A stretch of DNA of 64,000 bases. Source: Gordonia spumicola. GTDB taxonomy: Bacteria; Actinomycetota; Actinomycetes; Mycobacteriales; Mycobacteriaceae. The notes under the pieces are model-generated. The model worked only from the letters and a program-made list of their open reading frames with translations, was not told the origin of the DNA and ran no database searches. The translations under genes and the position numbers were made by a program. The stretch covers positions 186,001 to 250,000 of the forward strand of contig NZ_BJOV01000005.1 in the NCBI RefSeq assembly GCF_009932475.1, in the 5' to 3' direction. Shown in pieces: positions 53,674-62,820 of the stretch (positions are counted from its first letter, which is position 1; each line of letters begins with the position of its first letter).

Positions 53674-54309
53674 TCAGGCGCGCCAGAGGTCGGCGACGTC
53701 GACGTCGACGCGGCGCAGGAGTCGGCGGGTGAGCGGCAGGCTGATGCCGATGACGCTCGACGGGTCGCCGTCGATGCCGTCGAGAAGCCAGCCGCCGAGG
53801 CCGTCCAACGTGAACGCGCCCGCGACCTTCAGCGGTTCGCCGGTCGCGACGTACCGTTCGATCAGCTCATCGGAGACGTCGGAGAACCGGACCGCCGTCG
53901 ACTGGTGATCGGCCGCGGCCGCGACGACGGCCCCGTCGCGCAGCCGCGTGACGCAATGACCGGTCATGAGATGTCCGACAGTGCCGCGCATGCGTCGCCA
54001 CTGGGCGATCGCGACGTCCGGCGTGTGCGGCTTACCGGACAGTTCGCCGTCCAACAGCAGCATGGAATCGCACGTCAGGATCACGCAGTCGGCGCCGGCC
54101 GGGACGTCGTCCGACAGGATCGCCGCGACGACCGCGTCGGCCTTCGCCTGCGCGAGACGGGTGACGACGACGTGGGGCGCGGCGTCGCCGAGTTCGGCGA
54201 TCAGCGCGTCCTCGTCGACGTCGGACACCAGGACCGACGGGTCGAGGCCGGCGTCGCGCAGCACGCGGAGGCGAGCGGGCGACGCCGACCCGAGAACGAC
54301 CGAGGTCAT
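53674..54309 (-). CDS. maf: Maf-family nucleotide pyrophosphatase
   Basis: 211 residues from ATG 54309. Maf proteins hydrolyse dTTP/UTP or modified nucleoside triphosphates to monophosphates. Motifs: GSASPARLRVLRDAGL (SxSxxR start, about 6-21), LAQAKADAV, and the catalytic Asp in CDSMLLLDGELSGKP (about 82-96), which also shows the usual LxGKP. The start overlaps the accE stop (ATGA), giving the unusual but common actinobacterial coupling accD5-accE-maf (M. tuberculosis Rv3280-Rv3282). Confidence 0.93.
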   Translation of the reverse strand: MTSVVLGSASPARLRVLRDAGLDPSVLVSDVDEDALIAELGDAAPHVVVTRLAQAKADAVVAAILSDDVPAGADCVILTCDSMLLLDGELSGKPHTPDVAIAQWRRMRGTVGHLMTGHCVTRLRDGAVVAAAADHQSTAVRFSDVSDELIERYVATGEPLKVAGAFTLDGLGGWLLDGIDGDPSSVIGISLPLTRRLLRRVDVDVADLWRA

Positions 54310-54521
54310 CCCCGGTTGCTGAACGAGCTCGGCATGCCCCACGACTGCCGGTGCATGTCGCTGGGACGGCCCCAGTCGTCGCGGGTGACGGGCCCGGAAT
54401 CGTCCGATCCGCCGCCCGCGGCCGACAGGACGCTCACCAGCACGGCGACGTCCTCGTCGGACGGGTTGCCCGACACGACCGTGAGGAACGGCTTCTCTGC
54501 GGGAGTCTGCTCGGCGGTCAC
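54306..54521 (-). CDS. accE5: acyl-CoA carboxylase epsilon subunit AccE-like
   Basis: 71 residues, GTG start overlapping the accD5 stop (GTGA) and a stop overlapping maf. Short acidic N-terminus, [21 protein letters not shown] (epsilon signature helix region, about 12-32), and a C-terminal [18 protein letters not shown] that is typical of actinobacterial epsilon subunits. It promotes assembly and activity of the AccA3-AccD5 complex. Far shorter than the M. tuberculosis AccE5 (which has a long N-terminal extension) and like those of streptomycetes. Confidence 0.88.
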   Translation of the reverse strand: MTAEQTPAEKPFLTVVSGNPSDEDVAVLVSVLSAAGGGSDDSGPVTRDDWGRPSDMHRQSWGMPSSFSNRG

Positions 54522-56143
54522 AGCGGGATGTTCCCGTGCTTGCGCGGCGGCAGCTGGACGAGCTTGCGCTCGAGCAGGCGCAGTGCGTTCGCGATCTGGC
54601 CGCGGGTGTGGCTCGGCGGGATCACGGCGTCGACGTAACCGCGCTCGGCGGCGACGTACGGGTTGACGAGGGTGTCCTCGTACTCCTGCTGCAGTTCCAG
54701 GCGCAGTGCGTCGACGTCCTCGCCGTTCGCCTCCGCGTCCTTCAACTGGCCGCGGTACACGAAGCCCACCGCGCCCGATGCGCCCATGACCGCGATCTGC
54801 GCGGTCGGCCATGCCAGGTTGACGTCGGCGCCCATGTGCTTGGAGCCCATGACGTCGTACGCGCCGCCGTACGCCTTGCGGGTGATGACGGTGATCTTGC
54901 CGACCGTCGCCTCGCCGTACGCGTACAGCAGCTTGGCACCGCGGCGGATGATGCCGTTGTACTCCTGCTCGGTGCCGGGCAGGAAGCCGGGGACGTCGAC
55001 GAGGGTGATGATCGGGACGTTGAACGCGTCGCAGGTGCGGACGAAGCGTGCGGCCTTCTCCGATGCGTCGATGTCGAGGCAGCCCGCGAACTGGGTCGGC
55101 TGGTTCGCGACGATGCCGACGCTGCGGCCGTCGACGCGACCGAAGCCGATGATCACGTTCATCGCGCGTTCGGCCTGCACCTCGAGGAACTCGTCGTCGT
55201 CGAGGATCCGGCGGATCACCTCGTGCATGTCGTAGGGCTGATTCGGGGAGTCCGGGATCAGCGTGTCGAGTTCGAGGTCTTCCTCGGTGAGGTTGTCCTC
55301 GATGCCGCCGGTGGTCGCCGGTGCGGGCAGGCGCGGGGCGTCGGCGCGGTTGTTGCTCGGGAGGTAGCCGAGGAGCTCCTTGACGTACTCGAGCGCGTCC
55401 TCTTCGTCCTGGGCGACGTAGTGCGCGACACCCGACTTCGCCATGTGGGTGTGGGCGCCGCCCAGATCCTCCATGGTCACGTCCTCGCCGGTGACGGTCT
55501 TGATGACGTCGGGGCCGGTCACGAACATCTGGCTCGTCTGGTCGACCATGACGACGAAGTCGGTGAGAGCGGGCGAGTACACGTGGCCGCCCGCGGCCGG
55601 GCCCATGATCAGCGAGATCTGCGGGATGACGCCGGATGCCTTCACATTGCGGTGGAAGATCTCGCCGTACAGGCCGAGCGAGACGACGCCCTCCTGGATG
55701 CGGGCGCCGGCGCCCTCGTTGATGCCGACGAGCGGACGGCCGGTCTTGAGCGCCAGGTCCATCACCTTGACGATCTTCTCGCCGTAGACCTCGCCGAGGC
55801 TGCCGCCGAAGACTGTCACGTCCTGGCTGAAGACGCAGATCTCACGGCCGTCGACGGTTCCGTATCCGACGACGACGCCGTCGCCGAGCGGACGCTTGTC
55901 GGCGAGGCCGAAGTTGGTGCTGCGGTGACGTGCCAGCGCGTCGAGTTCGACGAACGATCCCTCGTCGAGGAGGTGGGTGATGCGCTCGCGGGCGGTCAGC
56001 TTGCCCTTGGCGTGAATCTTCTCGGCGGCGGCTTCGCCGACCGGGTACTCGGCGTCGGCCAGCCGATTCCGCAGGTCGGCAAGCTTGCCTGCCGTGGTGT
56101 GGATGTCGGGAGCTGCGCTGTCGTCGCGCGAAGCAGTGGTCAT
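54518..56143 (-). CDS. accD5: acyl-CoA (propionyl-CoA) carboxylase beta subunit AccD5
   Basis: 541 residues from ATG 56143; a second ATG two codons upstream is possible. Carboxyltransferase beta chain that moves carboxyl from biotin to propionyl- or acetyl-CoA. Crotonase-like halves: [54 protein letters not shown] (N half; acyl-CoA oxyanion GG) and [35 protein letters not shown] (C half, oxyanion/biotin site). First gene of an accD5-accE-maf operon. Diverges from birA with an operator-like palindrome between them. Confidence 0.95.
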   Translation of the reverse strand: MTTASRDDSAAPDIHTTAGKLADLRNRLADAEYPVGEAAAEKIHAKGKLTARERITHLLDEGSFVELDALARHRSTNFGLADKRPLGDGVVVGYGTVDGREICVFSQDVTVFGGSLGEVYGEKIVKVMDLALKTGRPLVGINEGAGARIQEGVVSLGLYGEIFHRNVKASGVIPQISLIMGPAAGGHVYSPALTDFVVMVDQTSQMFVTGPDVIKTVTGEDVTMEDLGGAHTHMAKSGVAHYVAQDEEDALEYVKELLGYLPSNNRADAPRLPAPATTGGIEDNLTEEDLELDTLIPDSPNQPYDMHEVIRRILDDDEFLEVQAERAMNVIIGFGRVDGRSVGIVANQPTQFAGCLDIDASEKAARFVRTCDAFNVPIITLVDVPGFLPGTEQEYNGIIRRGAKLLYAYGEATVGKITVITRKAYGGAYDVMGSKHMGADVNLAWPTAQIAVMGASGAVGFVYRGQLKDAEANGEDVDALRLELQQEYEDTLVNPYVAAERGYVDAVIPPSHTRGQIANALRLLERKLVQLPPRKHGNIPL

Positions 56144-56188
56144 GAACATCGACTTTAAACAGGGAGGTGTGAGCCGCGTCAACCGCCT

Positions 56189-56214
56189 CGAATGTGAGAA
56201 AATCCTCACATTCG
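56189..56214. promoter_or_regulatory. perfect palindrome between accD5 and birA
   Basis: CGAATGTGAG-AAAATC-CTCACATTCG, 10-bp arms, 46 bases before the accD5 start and 31 before the birA start. A classic homodimer operator in a 101-base divergent promoter region. The TGTGA half-sites are 8 apart, not the 6 of Crp/GlxR sites, so a different regulator is expected. Confidence 0.8.
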
Positions 56215-56244
56215 ACTTCGGCCGTCCCGATAGTCTTGGTGATC

Positions 56245-57051
56245 GTGACCGACCTGCCTGACGTGAACGCCCTCCGCGACCGCCTCTCCGACACCCGCTG
56301 GCGGCGGATCGACGTGGTCCCGGAGACCGGATCGACCAACGCCGACCTCATCTCGCGGGCCGACGCGGACGCCGACCTGGACGGTTCGGTGCGGATCTCG
56401 GGCTTCCAGTCGCAGGGACGCGGACGTCATGCGCGGGTGTGGAAGACGCCCCACGGACAATTGGCGATGTCGGCGGCCGTCGCCGTCACCGCGTCCGACA
56501 CCGATCGCATCGGCTGGCTGTCGTTGTTGACCGGGCTCGCCGTCCGCGACGCGCTGCGCGAGGTCACGGGCGTCGATGTGGAACTGAAATGGCCCAACGA
56601 CGTTCTCGCCCCGACCGTCGACGGTGAACCCGGAGGCAAGCTGTCGGGCATCCTGTGCGAGTTCCGCCCGAACAGTGACGGCGGTGGTGTCGCGGTGATC
56701 GGCACCGGTGTCAACCTCGACGTCGACCGGCGGGTGACGGACGGCGCCGACGCGGCGTCGGTCCGCGGCATCGGGGGAGCCGGGGCGTCGGCGACCGATG
56801 TGGCCGTCGCCTACCTCCGCGCCTTGTCCGCACGTCTCGCCGACTGGCCCGCGCACGTCGATCGGCTGGTCGGCGACTACCGCGCGGCCAGCGCGACCCT
56901 CGGCAGGCGGGTCCGCCTCATCCTGCCGGGCGACGTCGAGGTGATCGGGGAGGCCGTCGACATCGACGATCAGGGTCGCGTGATCGTCGACGGGCCGACC
57001 GGCCGCACCGTCGCGTCTGCGGGCGACGTCACGCACCTCCGCCCGATCTGA
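56245..57051 (+). CDS. birA: biotin--[acetyl-CoA carboxylase] ligase BirA
   Basis: 268 residues from GTG 56245; an earlier ATG at 56194 falls inside the palindrome. Attaches biotin to the BCCP lysines of the three carboxylases in this window. Catalytic region: [27 protein letters not shown] (GRGRxxR biotinyl-AMP loop), [17 protein letters not shown] and GTGVNLDV; the C-terminal SH3-like domain begins near residue 215. No N-terminal HTH, so unlike E. coli BirA it is not a repressor itself and cannot be the operator-binding protein. In M. tuberculosis birA is likewise next to accD5. Confidence 0.93.
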   Translation: MTDLPDVNALRDRLSDTRWRRIDVVPETGSTNADLISRADADADLDGSVRISGFQSQGRGRHARVWKTPHGQLAMSAAVAVTASDTDRIGWLSLLTGLAVRDALREVTGVDVELKWPNDVLAPTVDGEPGGKLSGILCEFRPNSDGGGVAVIGTGVNLDVDRRVTDGADAASVRGIGGAGASATDVAVAYLRALSARLADWPAHVDRLVGDYRAASATLGRRVRLILPGDVEVIGEAVDIDDQGRVIVDGPTGRTVASAGDVTHLRPI

Positions 57052-57056
57052 GGGTC

Positions 57057-57740
57057 TCAGCGCTGAGCTTTGCGGCGGGACGCCGTGCCCATCGTCGGGA
57101 TGAGCAGGAGCACCGGAAGTCCGATGATCAGGTGCATCACCGCGGTGCCGATGCCGGTCGAGATCTCCGCGGACAGGGTGATCGGGATCACGACGCTGGC
57201 CGCGATGAGGAGCCCGACGATCCAGCGGTAGAACTGGTCGGGGGCAGGCGTCCCGACCTGCAGGAGGTACCAGAGGGCGCCGCCGAGGAGCGCGACGACG
57301 AATCCGACGAGGGCGAACCACAGTTCGTCCTGCGAGAGGGGATTCCAGACGCCGAACTGGCCGGAGTCGTTCACCTTCTGCGTGATCGAGCGGATGATCC
57401 AGCCGACGAGCCATGCGGCGAGACCGGTGACGACTCCGGTCATCAGGACGCCGCCGCAGAACATCAACGGATCGACGTCCGGTCCGCGGCGCTGCGACGG
57501 CCTGCGCCGCGGCTGCTCCGGTGCACGCGCGGCCGCGTACTGCGGTTCGGTGTAGTACGGCTCGGGGCTCTGCGGTTCGGCGTAGCGGCGGTCGGTGTAC
57601 GACGACTGCGTGTACGGCTGCTGCTGGTTGTACGACTGCTGGGGGTAGTCGTCGAAGTCGTTCGCCTGGCTGTATGCGCGGGTCTGCGGATTCTGCTCGT
57701 TGCCGCGGTGCCGGGGATCGCGGGGGTCGTAGTTCGTCAT
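57057..57740 (-). CDS. four-TM membrane protein with Tyr/Gln-rich cytoplasmic N-terminus (DUF6069-like)
   Basis: 227 residues from ATG 57740. The first 90 residues are Tyr-, Gln- and Pro-rich (low complexity, SQANDFDDYPQQSYNQQQ). The rest has four hydrophobic segments (about 96-118, 142-163, 170-190, 195-218) resembling DUF6069 proteins. Ends 5 bases from the birA stop, convergent. No function known; the tail could be a phosphorylation or condensate-forming region, which is speculation. Confidence 0.75.
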   Translation of the reverse strand: MTNYDPRDPRHRGNEQNPQTRAYSQANDFDDYPQQSYNQQQPYTQSSYTDRRYAEPQSPEPYYTEPQYAAARAPEQPRRRPSQRRGPDVDPLMFCGGVLMTGVVTGLAAWLVGWIIRSITQKVNDSGQFGVWNPLSQDELWFALVGFVVALLGGALWYLLQVGTPAPDQFYRWIVGLLIAASVVIPITLSAEISTGIGTAVMHLIIGLPVLLLIPTMGTASRRKAQR

Positions 57741-57847
57741 GGTGAGAGGCCTTCGCGGTCGCGTACAGATCGGCTGGGTGAGTCCCAGTCGTTCAAGTGT
57801 ACTGACGCACACTCGCGGTCCGGGTGCACCCAGTAGGCTCGGACAGC

Positions 57848-58390
57848 ATGGGATATCCGCGCGAGAACCTCGCCCCCGGCGAACAGGTCGTCATCCACCG
57901 CCACCCGCATTGGAAATGTCTGATCGTCCCGGTGCTGATCTTCTGGATCGTCACCGCGGTCGCCGGTGTCGCGCTCGGCTTCATCCAGACCAGCGACTCG
58001 CTCTCGTCCGGACCGAGACTGTGGCTGACCGTGGCGGTCATCGTGGTGTGGGTCGCGGCCACCGGGTACTGGCTGGTCCGGCCGGTGATGTCCTGGCGGA
58101 CGACGCACTTCATCGTCACCGACCGCAGGGTGATCTACCGCAACGGCATCATCACCCGGTCGGGCATCGACATCCCGATCCGCCGCATCAACACCGTCGA
58201 GTTCCGGCACGGACTGATCGACCGGATGCTCAGAACCGGCACCCTGGTGATCGAATCGGCGTCCGACGACCCGCTCTCGTTCGACGACATCCCCGACGTC
58301 GAAGCCGTCCACGCGCTTCTCTACCAGGAGCTCCTCGACGACGAGGACGACGAGGACGTCGTCGACGGCGGTCGGGGACGTCGCCGATGA
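57848..58390 (+). CDS. bacterial PH-domain membrane protein
   Basis: 180 residues from ATG 57848. Two transmembrane segments (about 26-47 and 57-78) with a bPH2-type domain after them: SWRTTHFIVTDRRVIYRNGI, IPIRRINTVEFRHGLIDRML and GTLVIESASDDP. An acidic Asp/Glu stretch (about 166-173) closes it. In M. tuberculosis Rv3278c is similar and lies at the same relative place near birA. Its stop overlaps the response-regulator start (ATGA), so it is translated together with a two-component system; it may be that system's target or accessory. Confidence 0.85.
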   Translation: MGYPRENLAPGEQVVIHRHPHWKCLIVPVLIFWIVTAVAGVALGFIQTSDSLSSGPRLWLTVAVIVVWVAATGYWLVRPVMSWRTTHFIVTDRRVIYRNGIITRSGIDIPIRRINTVEFRHGLIDRMLRTGTLVIESASDDPLSFDDIPDVEAVHALLYQELLDDEDDEDVVDGGRGRRR

Positions 58391-59076
58391 CGGGGGCCAG
58401 GAGCATCCTGCTCGCCGAGGACGATGCGGCGATCGCCGAGCCGTTGGCTCGCGCCCTCGCCCGTGAGGGACACGAGTGCGTCATCGCGTCGACCGGCACC
58501 GACGCGCTGGAGAAGGCGCTGTCGGACGAGTTCGCCCTCCTGATCCTCGACCTCGGACTGCCGGGCATCGACGGGCTGGAGGTGTGCCGCCGGGTGCGGG
58601 TGGAGCGTCCCGCGCTCGCGGTGCTGATGTTGACGGCGCGGACCGATGAGGTCGACTTCGTCGTCGGCCTGGACGCGGGCGCCGACGACTACGTCGGCAA
58701 ACCGTTCCGACTCGCCGAACTCCTCGCCCGTGTCCGCGCGTTGATGCGCCGCAGCGGCGGCGAACCGGAAGACGTCGTGCTGGACTACGGCGACATCCAA
58801 CTCGACTCCCGCGCCCGCCGAGTGGTCGTCGACGGGGCCGACCTGACCCTCGCCAACCGGGAGTTCGACCTGCTGCAGTTCTTGATGGCGCGGCCGGGAC
58901 AGGCGTTGTCGCGCGACGAGATCATGACCGAGGTGTGGGGGTCGACGGACCTGCGGTCGTCGAAGACCCTCGACATGCACATCTCGTGGATCCGCCGGAA
59001 GATCGGCGACGATCAGACGGGCCGCCGCAAGCACATCGTGACCGTCCGCGGAGTCGGCTTCCGCTTCGACCCGTAG
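58387..59076 (+). CDS. OmpR-family response regulator
   Basis: 229 residues. The receiver domain (1-120) has the phosphoacceptor Asp55 in LLILDLGLPG, an acidic pair in AEDDAA (11-13), the T in LMLTARTDE and Lys in YVGKPF. The winged-helix Trans_reg_C domain (about 130-225) contains LANREFDLLQFLMARPGQ, DEIMTEVWG and VDMHISWIRRK-like DMHISWIRRKIG. Followed after 7 bases by its kinase gene. The operon order PH protein - regulator - kinase suggests a membrane or envelope signal. Target genes unknown. Confidence 0.93.
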   Translation: MTGARSILLAEDDAAIAEPLARALAREGHECVIASTGTDALEKALSDEFALLILDLGLPGIDGLEVCRRVRVERPALAVLMLTARTDEVDFVVGLDAGADDYVGKPFRLAELLARVRALMRRSGGEPEDVVLDYGDIQLDSRARRVVVDGADLTLANREFDLLQFLMARPGQALSRDEIMTEVWGSTDLRSSKTLDMHISWIRRKIGDDQTGRRKHIVTVRGVGFRFDP

Positions 59077-59083
59077 GTCCGCT

Positions 59084-60400
59084 GTGCGTCGTCGGATCCT
59101 CAAGATGATGATCGTCACCCTCGCGGCGATGGGACTGCTGCTCGGCTTGCCGATGACGGTCCTCACCTGGCAGTGGATGTCGCAGGAGGTGCGCGACAAC
59201 CTGTCGCAGAGCCTCAAACGGATGTCCGAGCACGTCCTCGCCGAGGAGGCCGCGGGACGTGGTGTGCCGCCGGAGCAGCTCGACCTCGACCAGTTCCGCC
59301 TGCTGATCCCGGCCGGAGGACGACTCACCCTGCGGTCGTCGTACATCGACGCGCGCGGCGACACCCGGTACCGGAGCCGGGAGCTCGGTGATGCGCAGGA
59401 GGGCGGGTCGATCGCCGAATCGGTCAGCCTCGGCCCGCATTCGGAACTGACGCTGGAGATACCCGACGAGGCCGTCCGCCCGCAGCAGTTCGTGGCGATC
59501 GGCATCCTCCTCGTGGTGATCACCGGCGCGGTCAGCGGCGGCGCGATCGTCGCCGTCCTGACCGCGCGTCGACTGTCCGACCCGTTGACCGACGTCGCGG
59601 CGCGCGCGGCCGCGATGGCCCGCGGCGACTTCTCGTCCGACTGGCCGCGGTACGGCATCGACGAACTCGACAGGGTGGCCGAGGCGCTGTCGGACGCGAA
59701 TCGCGAGATCGCGTTGCGCCTCGAGCGGGAGGGCGAGATCGTCGGCGACGTGTCTCATCAGCTGCGGAGTCGCCTGACCGCCGTCCACCTGCGGTTGGAC
59801 GAACTGACGCTGCACGACGACGCCGCCGTGGTCGCCGAGGCGGAGGCGGGCCTGGAGCAGGTGGAACGTCTGTCCCGGGAGCTGGACGAGATGGTCGCGG
59901 CCTCCCGCGAGGACTCCGGGAGCAAGGGTGCCATCGACGCCGACGTCGTCGTGTCGACCCTGGTCGGTGACTTCGAGCCCGCGTTCCGGGCTCGCAGGAG
60001 GGAACTGGTGTCGGAGGTGGAGGGGCGGATCCCGCTGATCGCGGGCAAGCCGGGACGGCTGCGGGAAGCGCTGAGCGTTCTCATCGACAACTCGCTGCAG
60101 CACGGGGGAGGGACGACGACGGTTCGCGTGTCGAATCTGCCCGCCGCCGAGATGGTCCGCGTGACCGTGGCCGACGAGGGACCGGGCATCCCCGACGACA
60201 TCGCGCTCGCCGTGTTCCGGCGGGGCTTCTCCGGCGGCAGTCGGAGCGGTGTCGGACTGTCGTTGTCGCGCGCGCTGGTGGAGGCGGACGGCGGCCGCCT
60301 CGATCTCGCGTCCAGGCGGCCCGCGGTCTTCTCGATCGTCGTCCCCACGCTGGCGAGGACGTCACCGGCGATTACGCGTGACCGAGTTCCTCATCGGTGA
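59084..60400 (+). CDS. sensor histidine kinase
   Basis: 438 residues, GTG start. TM1 is at about 7-29, then an extracytoplasmic sensor (30-133), TM2 at about 135-160, HAMP at about 160-212, and HisKA with His225 in GDVSHQLRSRLTA. HATPase_c has the N box LIDNSLQHGG (about 337-346) and G boxes DEGPGIP and GFSGGSRSGVGLSLS. Complete catalytic set. The sensor region has no known ligand fold. The last 29 bases overlap the convergent gtrA-like gene. Partner of the preceding regulator. Confidence 0.92.
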   Translation: MRRRILKMMIVTLAAMGLLLGLPMTVLTWQWMSQEVRDNLSQSLKRMSEHVLAEEAAGRGVPPEQLDLDQFRLLIPAGGRLTLRSSYIDARGDTRYRSRELGDAQEGGSIAESVSLGPHSELTLEIPDEAVRPQQFVAIGILLVVITGAVSGGAIVAVLTARRLSDPLTDVAARAAAMARGDFSSDWPRYGIDELDRVAEALSDANREIALRLEREGEIVGDVSHQLRSRLTAVHLRLDELTLHDDAAVVAEAEAGLEQVERLSRELDEMVAASREDSGSKGAIDADVVVSTLVGDFEPAFRARRRELVSEVEGRIPLIAGKPGRLREALSVLIDNSLQHGGGTTTVRVSNLPAAEMVRVTVADEGPGIPDDIALAVFRRGFSGGSRSGVGLSLSRALVEADGGRLDLASRRPAVFSIVVPTLARTSPAITRDRVPHR

Positions 60401-60932
60401 GCTCCTCTACGCTCGGATGGATGTCGGTGGAACCACCGTCACCGCCCTTGGGCTCGGCGTCCGGGAACGCGAATCGGCGCAGCGCCCAGAAGCGGAATCC
60501 CATGCCGAGGATGTTGCCGAGGATGAACGCGAGGAAGAAGTCGAGCACCACCAGTTCGAGGCCGTTGATGTTCGAGCGCATGTCGAAGACGTTGTTCGCC
60601 AGATACAGCGGGGCCGCGGTGATCAACACGGCGAGGCCGCTGATCCCGAAGAACAGCATCGCCTCATGATGCTTCTCGCGTCCGCCGCGGTTCTTGAACG
60701 CCCACTCGCGGTTGAGGACATAGCTGAGGATCGTCGCGACGACGCCGGAGATCACACGCGCGACGACCGGCTTCGGTTCGAGGATCGTGAAGATCAGCGC
60801 GTAGTAGACGACGGTGTCGACGACGAACGTGGTGCCGCCGACGATCGCGAACTTGATGAGCTCGTTGTGCTTCATCACCAGTCGATGCAGCGGGCCCGGC
60901 AGTTTCGAGACCACCTCGTCGATTGTCAGCAC
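60372..60932 (-). CDS. GtrA-family membrane protein
   Basis: 186 residues from GTG 60932; longer starts at 60971 or 61070 are possible. Four hydrophobic segments (about 24-44, 50-72, 90-112, 122-143), as in GtrA proteins, which are linked to flipping of polyprenyl-phosphate sugars for wall polymers. KFAIVGGTTFVVDTVVYYAL and SYVLNREWAFKNRG are the family signatures. The chosen GTG lies 9 bases after the -10-like TACACT, fitting a leaderless message. M. tuberculosis Rv3277 is a related neighbour of purK. Its sugar partner is not encoded here. Confidence 0.85.
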   Translation of the reverse strand: MLTIDEVVSKLPGPLHRLVMKHNELIKFAIVGGTTFVVDTVVYYALIFTILEPKPVVARVISGVVATILSYVLNREWAFKNRGGREKHHEAMLFFGISGLAVLITAAPLYLANNVFDMRSNINGLELVVLDFFLAFILGNILGMGFRFWALRRFAFPDAEPKGGDGGSTDIHPSVEELTDEELGHA

Positions 60933-60940
60933 AACATTTG

Positions 60941-60946
60941 AGTGTA
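60941..60946 (-). promoter_or_regulatory. -10 element for leaderless gtrA-like mRNA
   Basis: TACACT on the minus strand, 8 bases from the GTG start, so the first transcribed base would be at or next to the start codon. Confidence 0.4.
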
Positions 60947-61020
60947 CGTAATCGAGCGTTCGCAACCACATTCCCGCGGTCGATGCGGCGTTTCGAGGCA
61001 GACGTGACACCATTGACGCC

Positions 61021-62250
61021 GTGAGTTCCGCAGCGCGTCGAGGAGAGTCCGGAATGCCGACCGTCACCATGATCGGCGGTGGTCAGCTGGCCCGCATGAC
61101 CCATCAGGCGGCGATCGCCCTCGGGCAGTGCCTGCGTGTCCTGGCCGCTTCGCCCGGCGATCCGGCCGCGCAGGTCAGCGCGGACGTCGTCCTCGGTTCG
61201 CATGACGAGCTCGACGATCTGCGCACGGCGGCCGCGGGCGCGGTCGCGTTGACGTTCGACCACGAGGGAGTGCCGCTCGAGCACCTCAGGGCGCTCGAAG
61301 CCGACGGCGTGGCGGTCCGTCCGCCGTCGAAGGCCCTGCGGTTCGCGCAGGACAAGCTCGACATGCGAAACCGGCTGTCGGACCTCGGTCTTCCCGTCCC
61401 CGAGTACGCCGACCTGTCGGGCGATGTGGCGTCGGCGCGCGAGAGGCTGATCGCGTTCGGCGAGGCCAACCGCTGGGACGTGGTCATCAAGGCCGTCCGC
61501 GGTGGATACGACGGCCGCGGTGTGTGGCTGGTCGGCGGCCGCGACGAGGCGCTCGACGTGTTCGACGCGCAGTCGGGCGGCGATACCGTCCTGATGGCCG
61601 AGCAGAAGGTGACGATGCGTCGCGAGCTGTCGGCGATGGTCGCTCGGTCTCCGTACGGTCAGGGGGCGGCGTGGCCCGTCGTCGAGACCGTTCAGCGGAA
61701 CGGGCAGTGCGCGGTCGTGCTCGCACCCGCACCGGATCTCGACCCGGAGGTGGCCGAGCGCGCCCAGCAGATGGCGCTGCGCCTGGCCGACGAACTCGGC
61801 GTGGTCGGCGCGATGGCGATGGAACTGTTCGAGACCGCCGACGGGGAGCTCGTCGTCAACGAGCTCGCCATGCGGCCGCACAACAGCGGCCACTGGACGA
61901 TGGACGGCGCGGTCACGTCGCAGTTCGAGCAGCACCTGCGCGCGGTGCTCGACTACCCGCTCGGCGACACGTCCGCGCGGGCGGAGGTCACCGTGATGGC
62001 GAACGTCCTCGGCGCCGAGCGGGCACCGGCGATGTCGGTCGACGAGCGGATGCACCACCTGTTCGCGCGGATGCCCGACGCGAAGGTCCACATGTACGGC
62101 AAGGGCGAACGCGCCGACCGCAAGGTGGGGCACGTGAACATCGTCGGCCGTCCGGGCGAGGACGTCGCCGTGGTCCGCGAGCGTGCTGAACGCGCCGCGC
62201 ACTGGATGAGTCACGCCGTCTGGACCGACGGCTGGAACCCGCACGACTGA
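61021..62250 (+). CDS. purK: 5-(carboxyamino)imidazole ribonucleotide synthase PurK
   Basis: 409 residues from GTG 61021; ATG 61054 is an alternative giving MPTVTMIGGGQLARM. ATP-grasp enzyme that carboxylates AIR to N5-CAIR in purine synthesis. Features: MIGGGQLARMTHQAAIALGQ, LRFAQDKLDMRNRLSDLG, VIKAVRGGYDGRGVWLV (ATP-grasp loop), EQKVTMRRELSAMVARSP and ELAMRPHNSGHWTMDGA. The next gene, purE, follows after 57 bases. Divergent from the GtrA gene. Confidence 0.95.
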   Translation: MSSAARRGESGMPTVTMIGGGQLARMTHQAAIALGQCLRVLAASPGDPAAQVSADVVLGSHDELDDLRTAAAGAVALTFDHEGVPLEHLRALEADGVAVRPPSKALRFAQDKLDMRNRLSDLGLPVPEYADLSGDVASARERLIAFGEANRWDVVIKAVRGGYDGRGVWLVGGRDEALDVFDAQSGGDTVLMAEQKVTMRRELSAMVARSPYGQGAAWPVVETVQRNGQCAVVLAPAPDLDPEVAERAQQMALRLADELGVVGAMAMELFETADGELVVNELAMRPHNSGHWTMDGAVTSQFEQHLRAVLDYPLGDTSARAEVTVMANVLGAERAPAMSVDERMHHLFARMPDAKVHMYGKGERADRKVGHVNIVGRPGEDVAVVRERAERAAHWMSHAVWTDGWNPHD

Positions 62251-62307
62251 CGCCGTTCGTACAACCGACCCGTCGTACGCGACACCCGAAGTGAACGGAG
62301 AATCGAC

Positions 62308-62820
62308 ATGACCGCACCCGCAGGACCCCGCGTCGGACTGATCATGGGCAGCGACTCGGACTGGCCGACGATGGAGGCCGCGGCGCAGGCGCTCGCCGAA
62401 TTCGGCGTGCCGTTCGAGGTCGGCGTGGTGTCCGCCCACCGCACCCCGCAGCGCATGCTCGACTACGCGAAGAACGCGGCCGGGCGCGGCATCTCGGTGA
62501 TCATCGCGGGCGCGGGCGGCGCCGCGCATCTGCCGGGCATGGTGGCGTCGGCGACGCCGCTTCCCGTCATCGGCGTCCCGGTCCCGCTCAAGTACCTCGA
62601 CGGCATGGACTCGCTGCTGTCGATCGTCCAGATGCCCGCGGGCGTCCCGGTGGCGACGGTTTCGATCGGTGGAGCCCGCAACGCCGGACTGCTGGCTGTC
62701 CGTATCCTCGGTGCGAGCGATCCGGCGCTGCAGAAGTCGATGGAGTCGTTCCAGGCCGGCCTGGAGAGCATGGTCCTGGAGAAGGACGAGAACCTGCGCC
62801 GGACGCTACTCGACGGCTGA
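62308..62820 (+). CDS. purE: N5-carboxyaminoimidazole ribonucleotide mutase PurE
   Basis: 170 residues, ATG start. Converts N5-CAIR to CAIR, the step after PurK. Class I PurE signatures: [16 protein letters not shown] (about 10-25), catalytic His in [15 protein letters not shown] (about 40-54), [14 protein letters not shown] and [17 protein letters not shown]. Its 3' end overlaps the convergent membrane-protein gene by 15 bases. Confidence 0.96.
   Translation: MTAPAGPRVGLIMGSDSDWPTMEAAAQALAEFGVPFEVGVVSAHRTPQRMLDYAKNAAGRGISVIIAGAGGAAHLPGMVASATPLPVIGVPVPLKYLDGMDSLLSIVQMPAGVPVATVSIGGARNAGLLAVRILGASDPALQKSMESFQAGLESMVLEKDENLRRTLLDG

Noticed and set aside
56189..56214. Crp/GlxR (TGTGA-N6-TCACA) binding site
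   Set aside because: The half-sites are separated by 8, not 6, bases.
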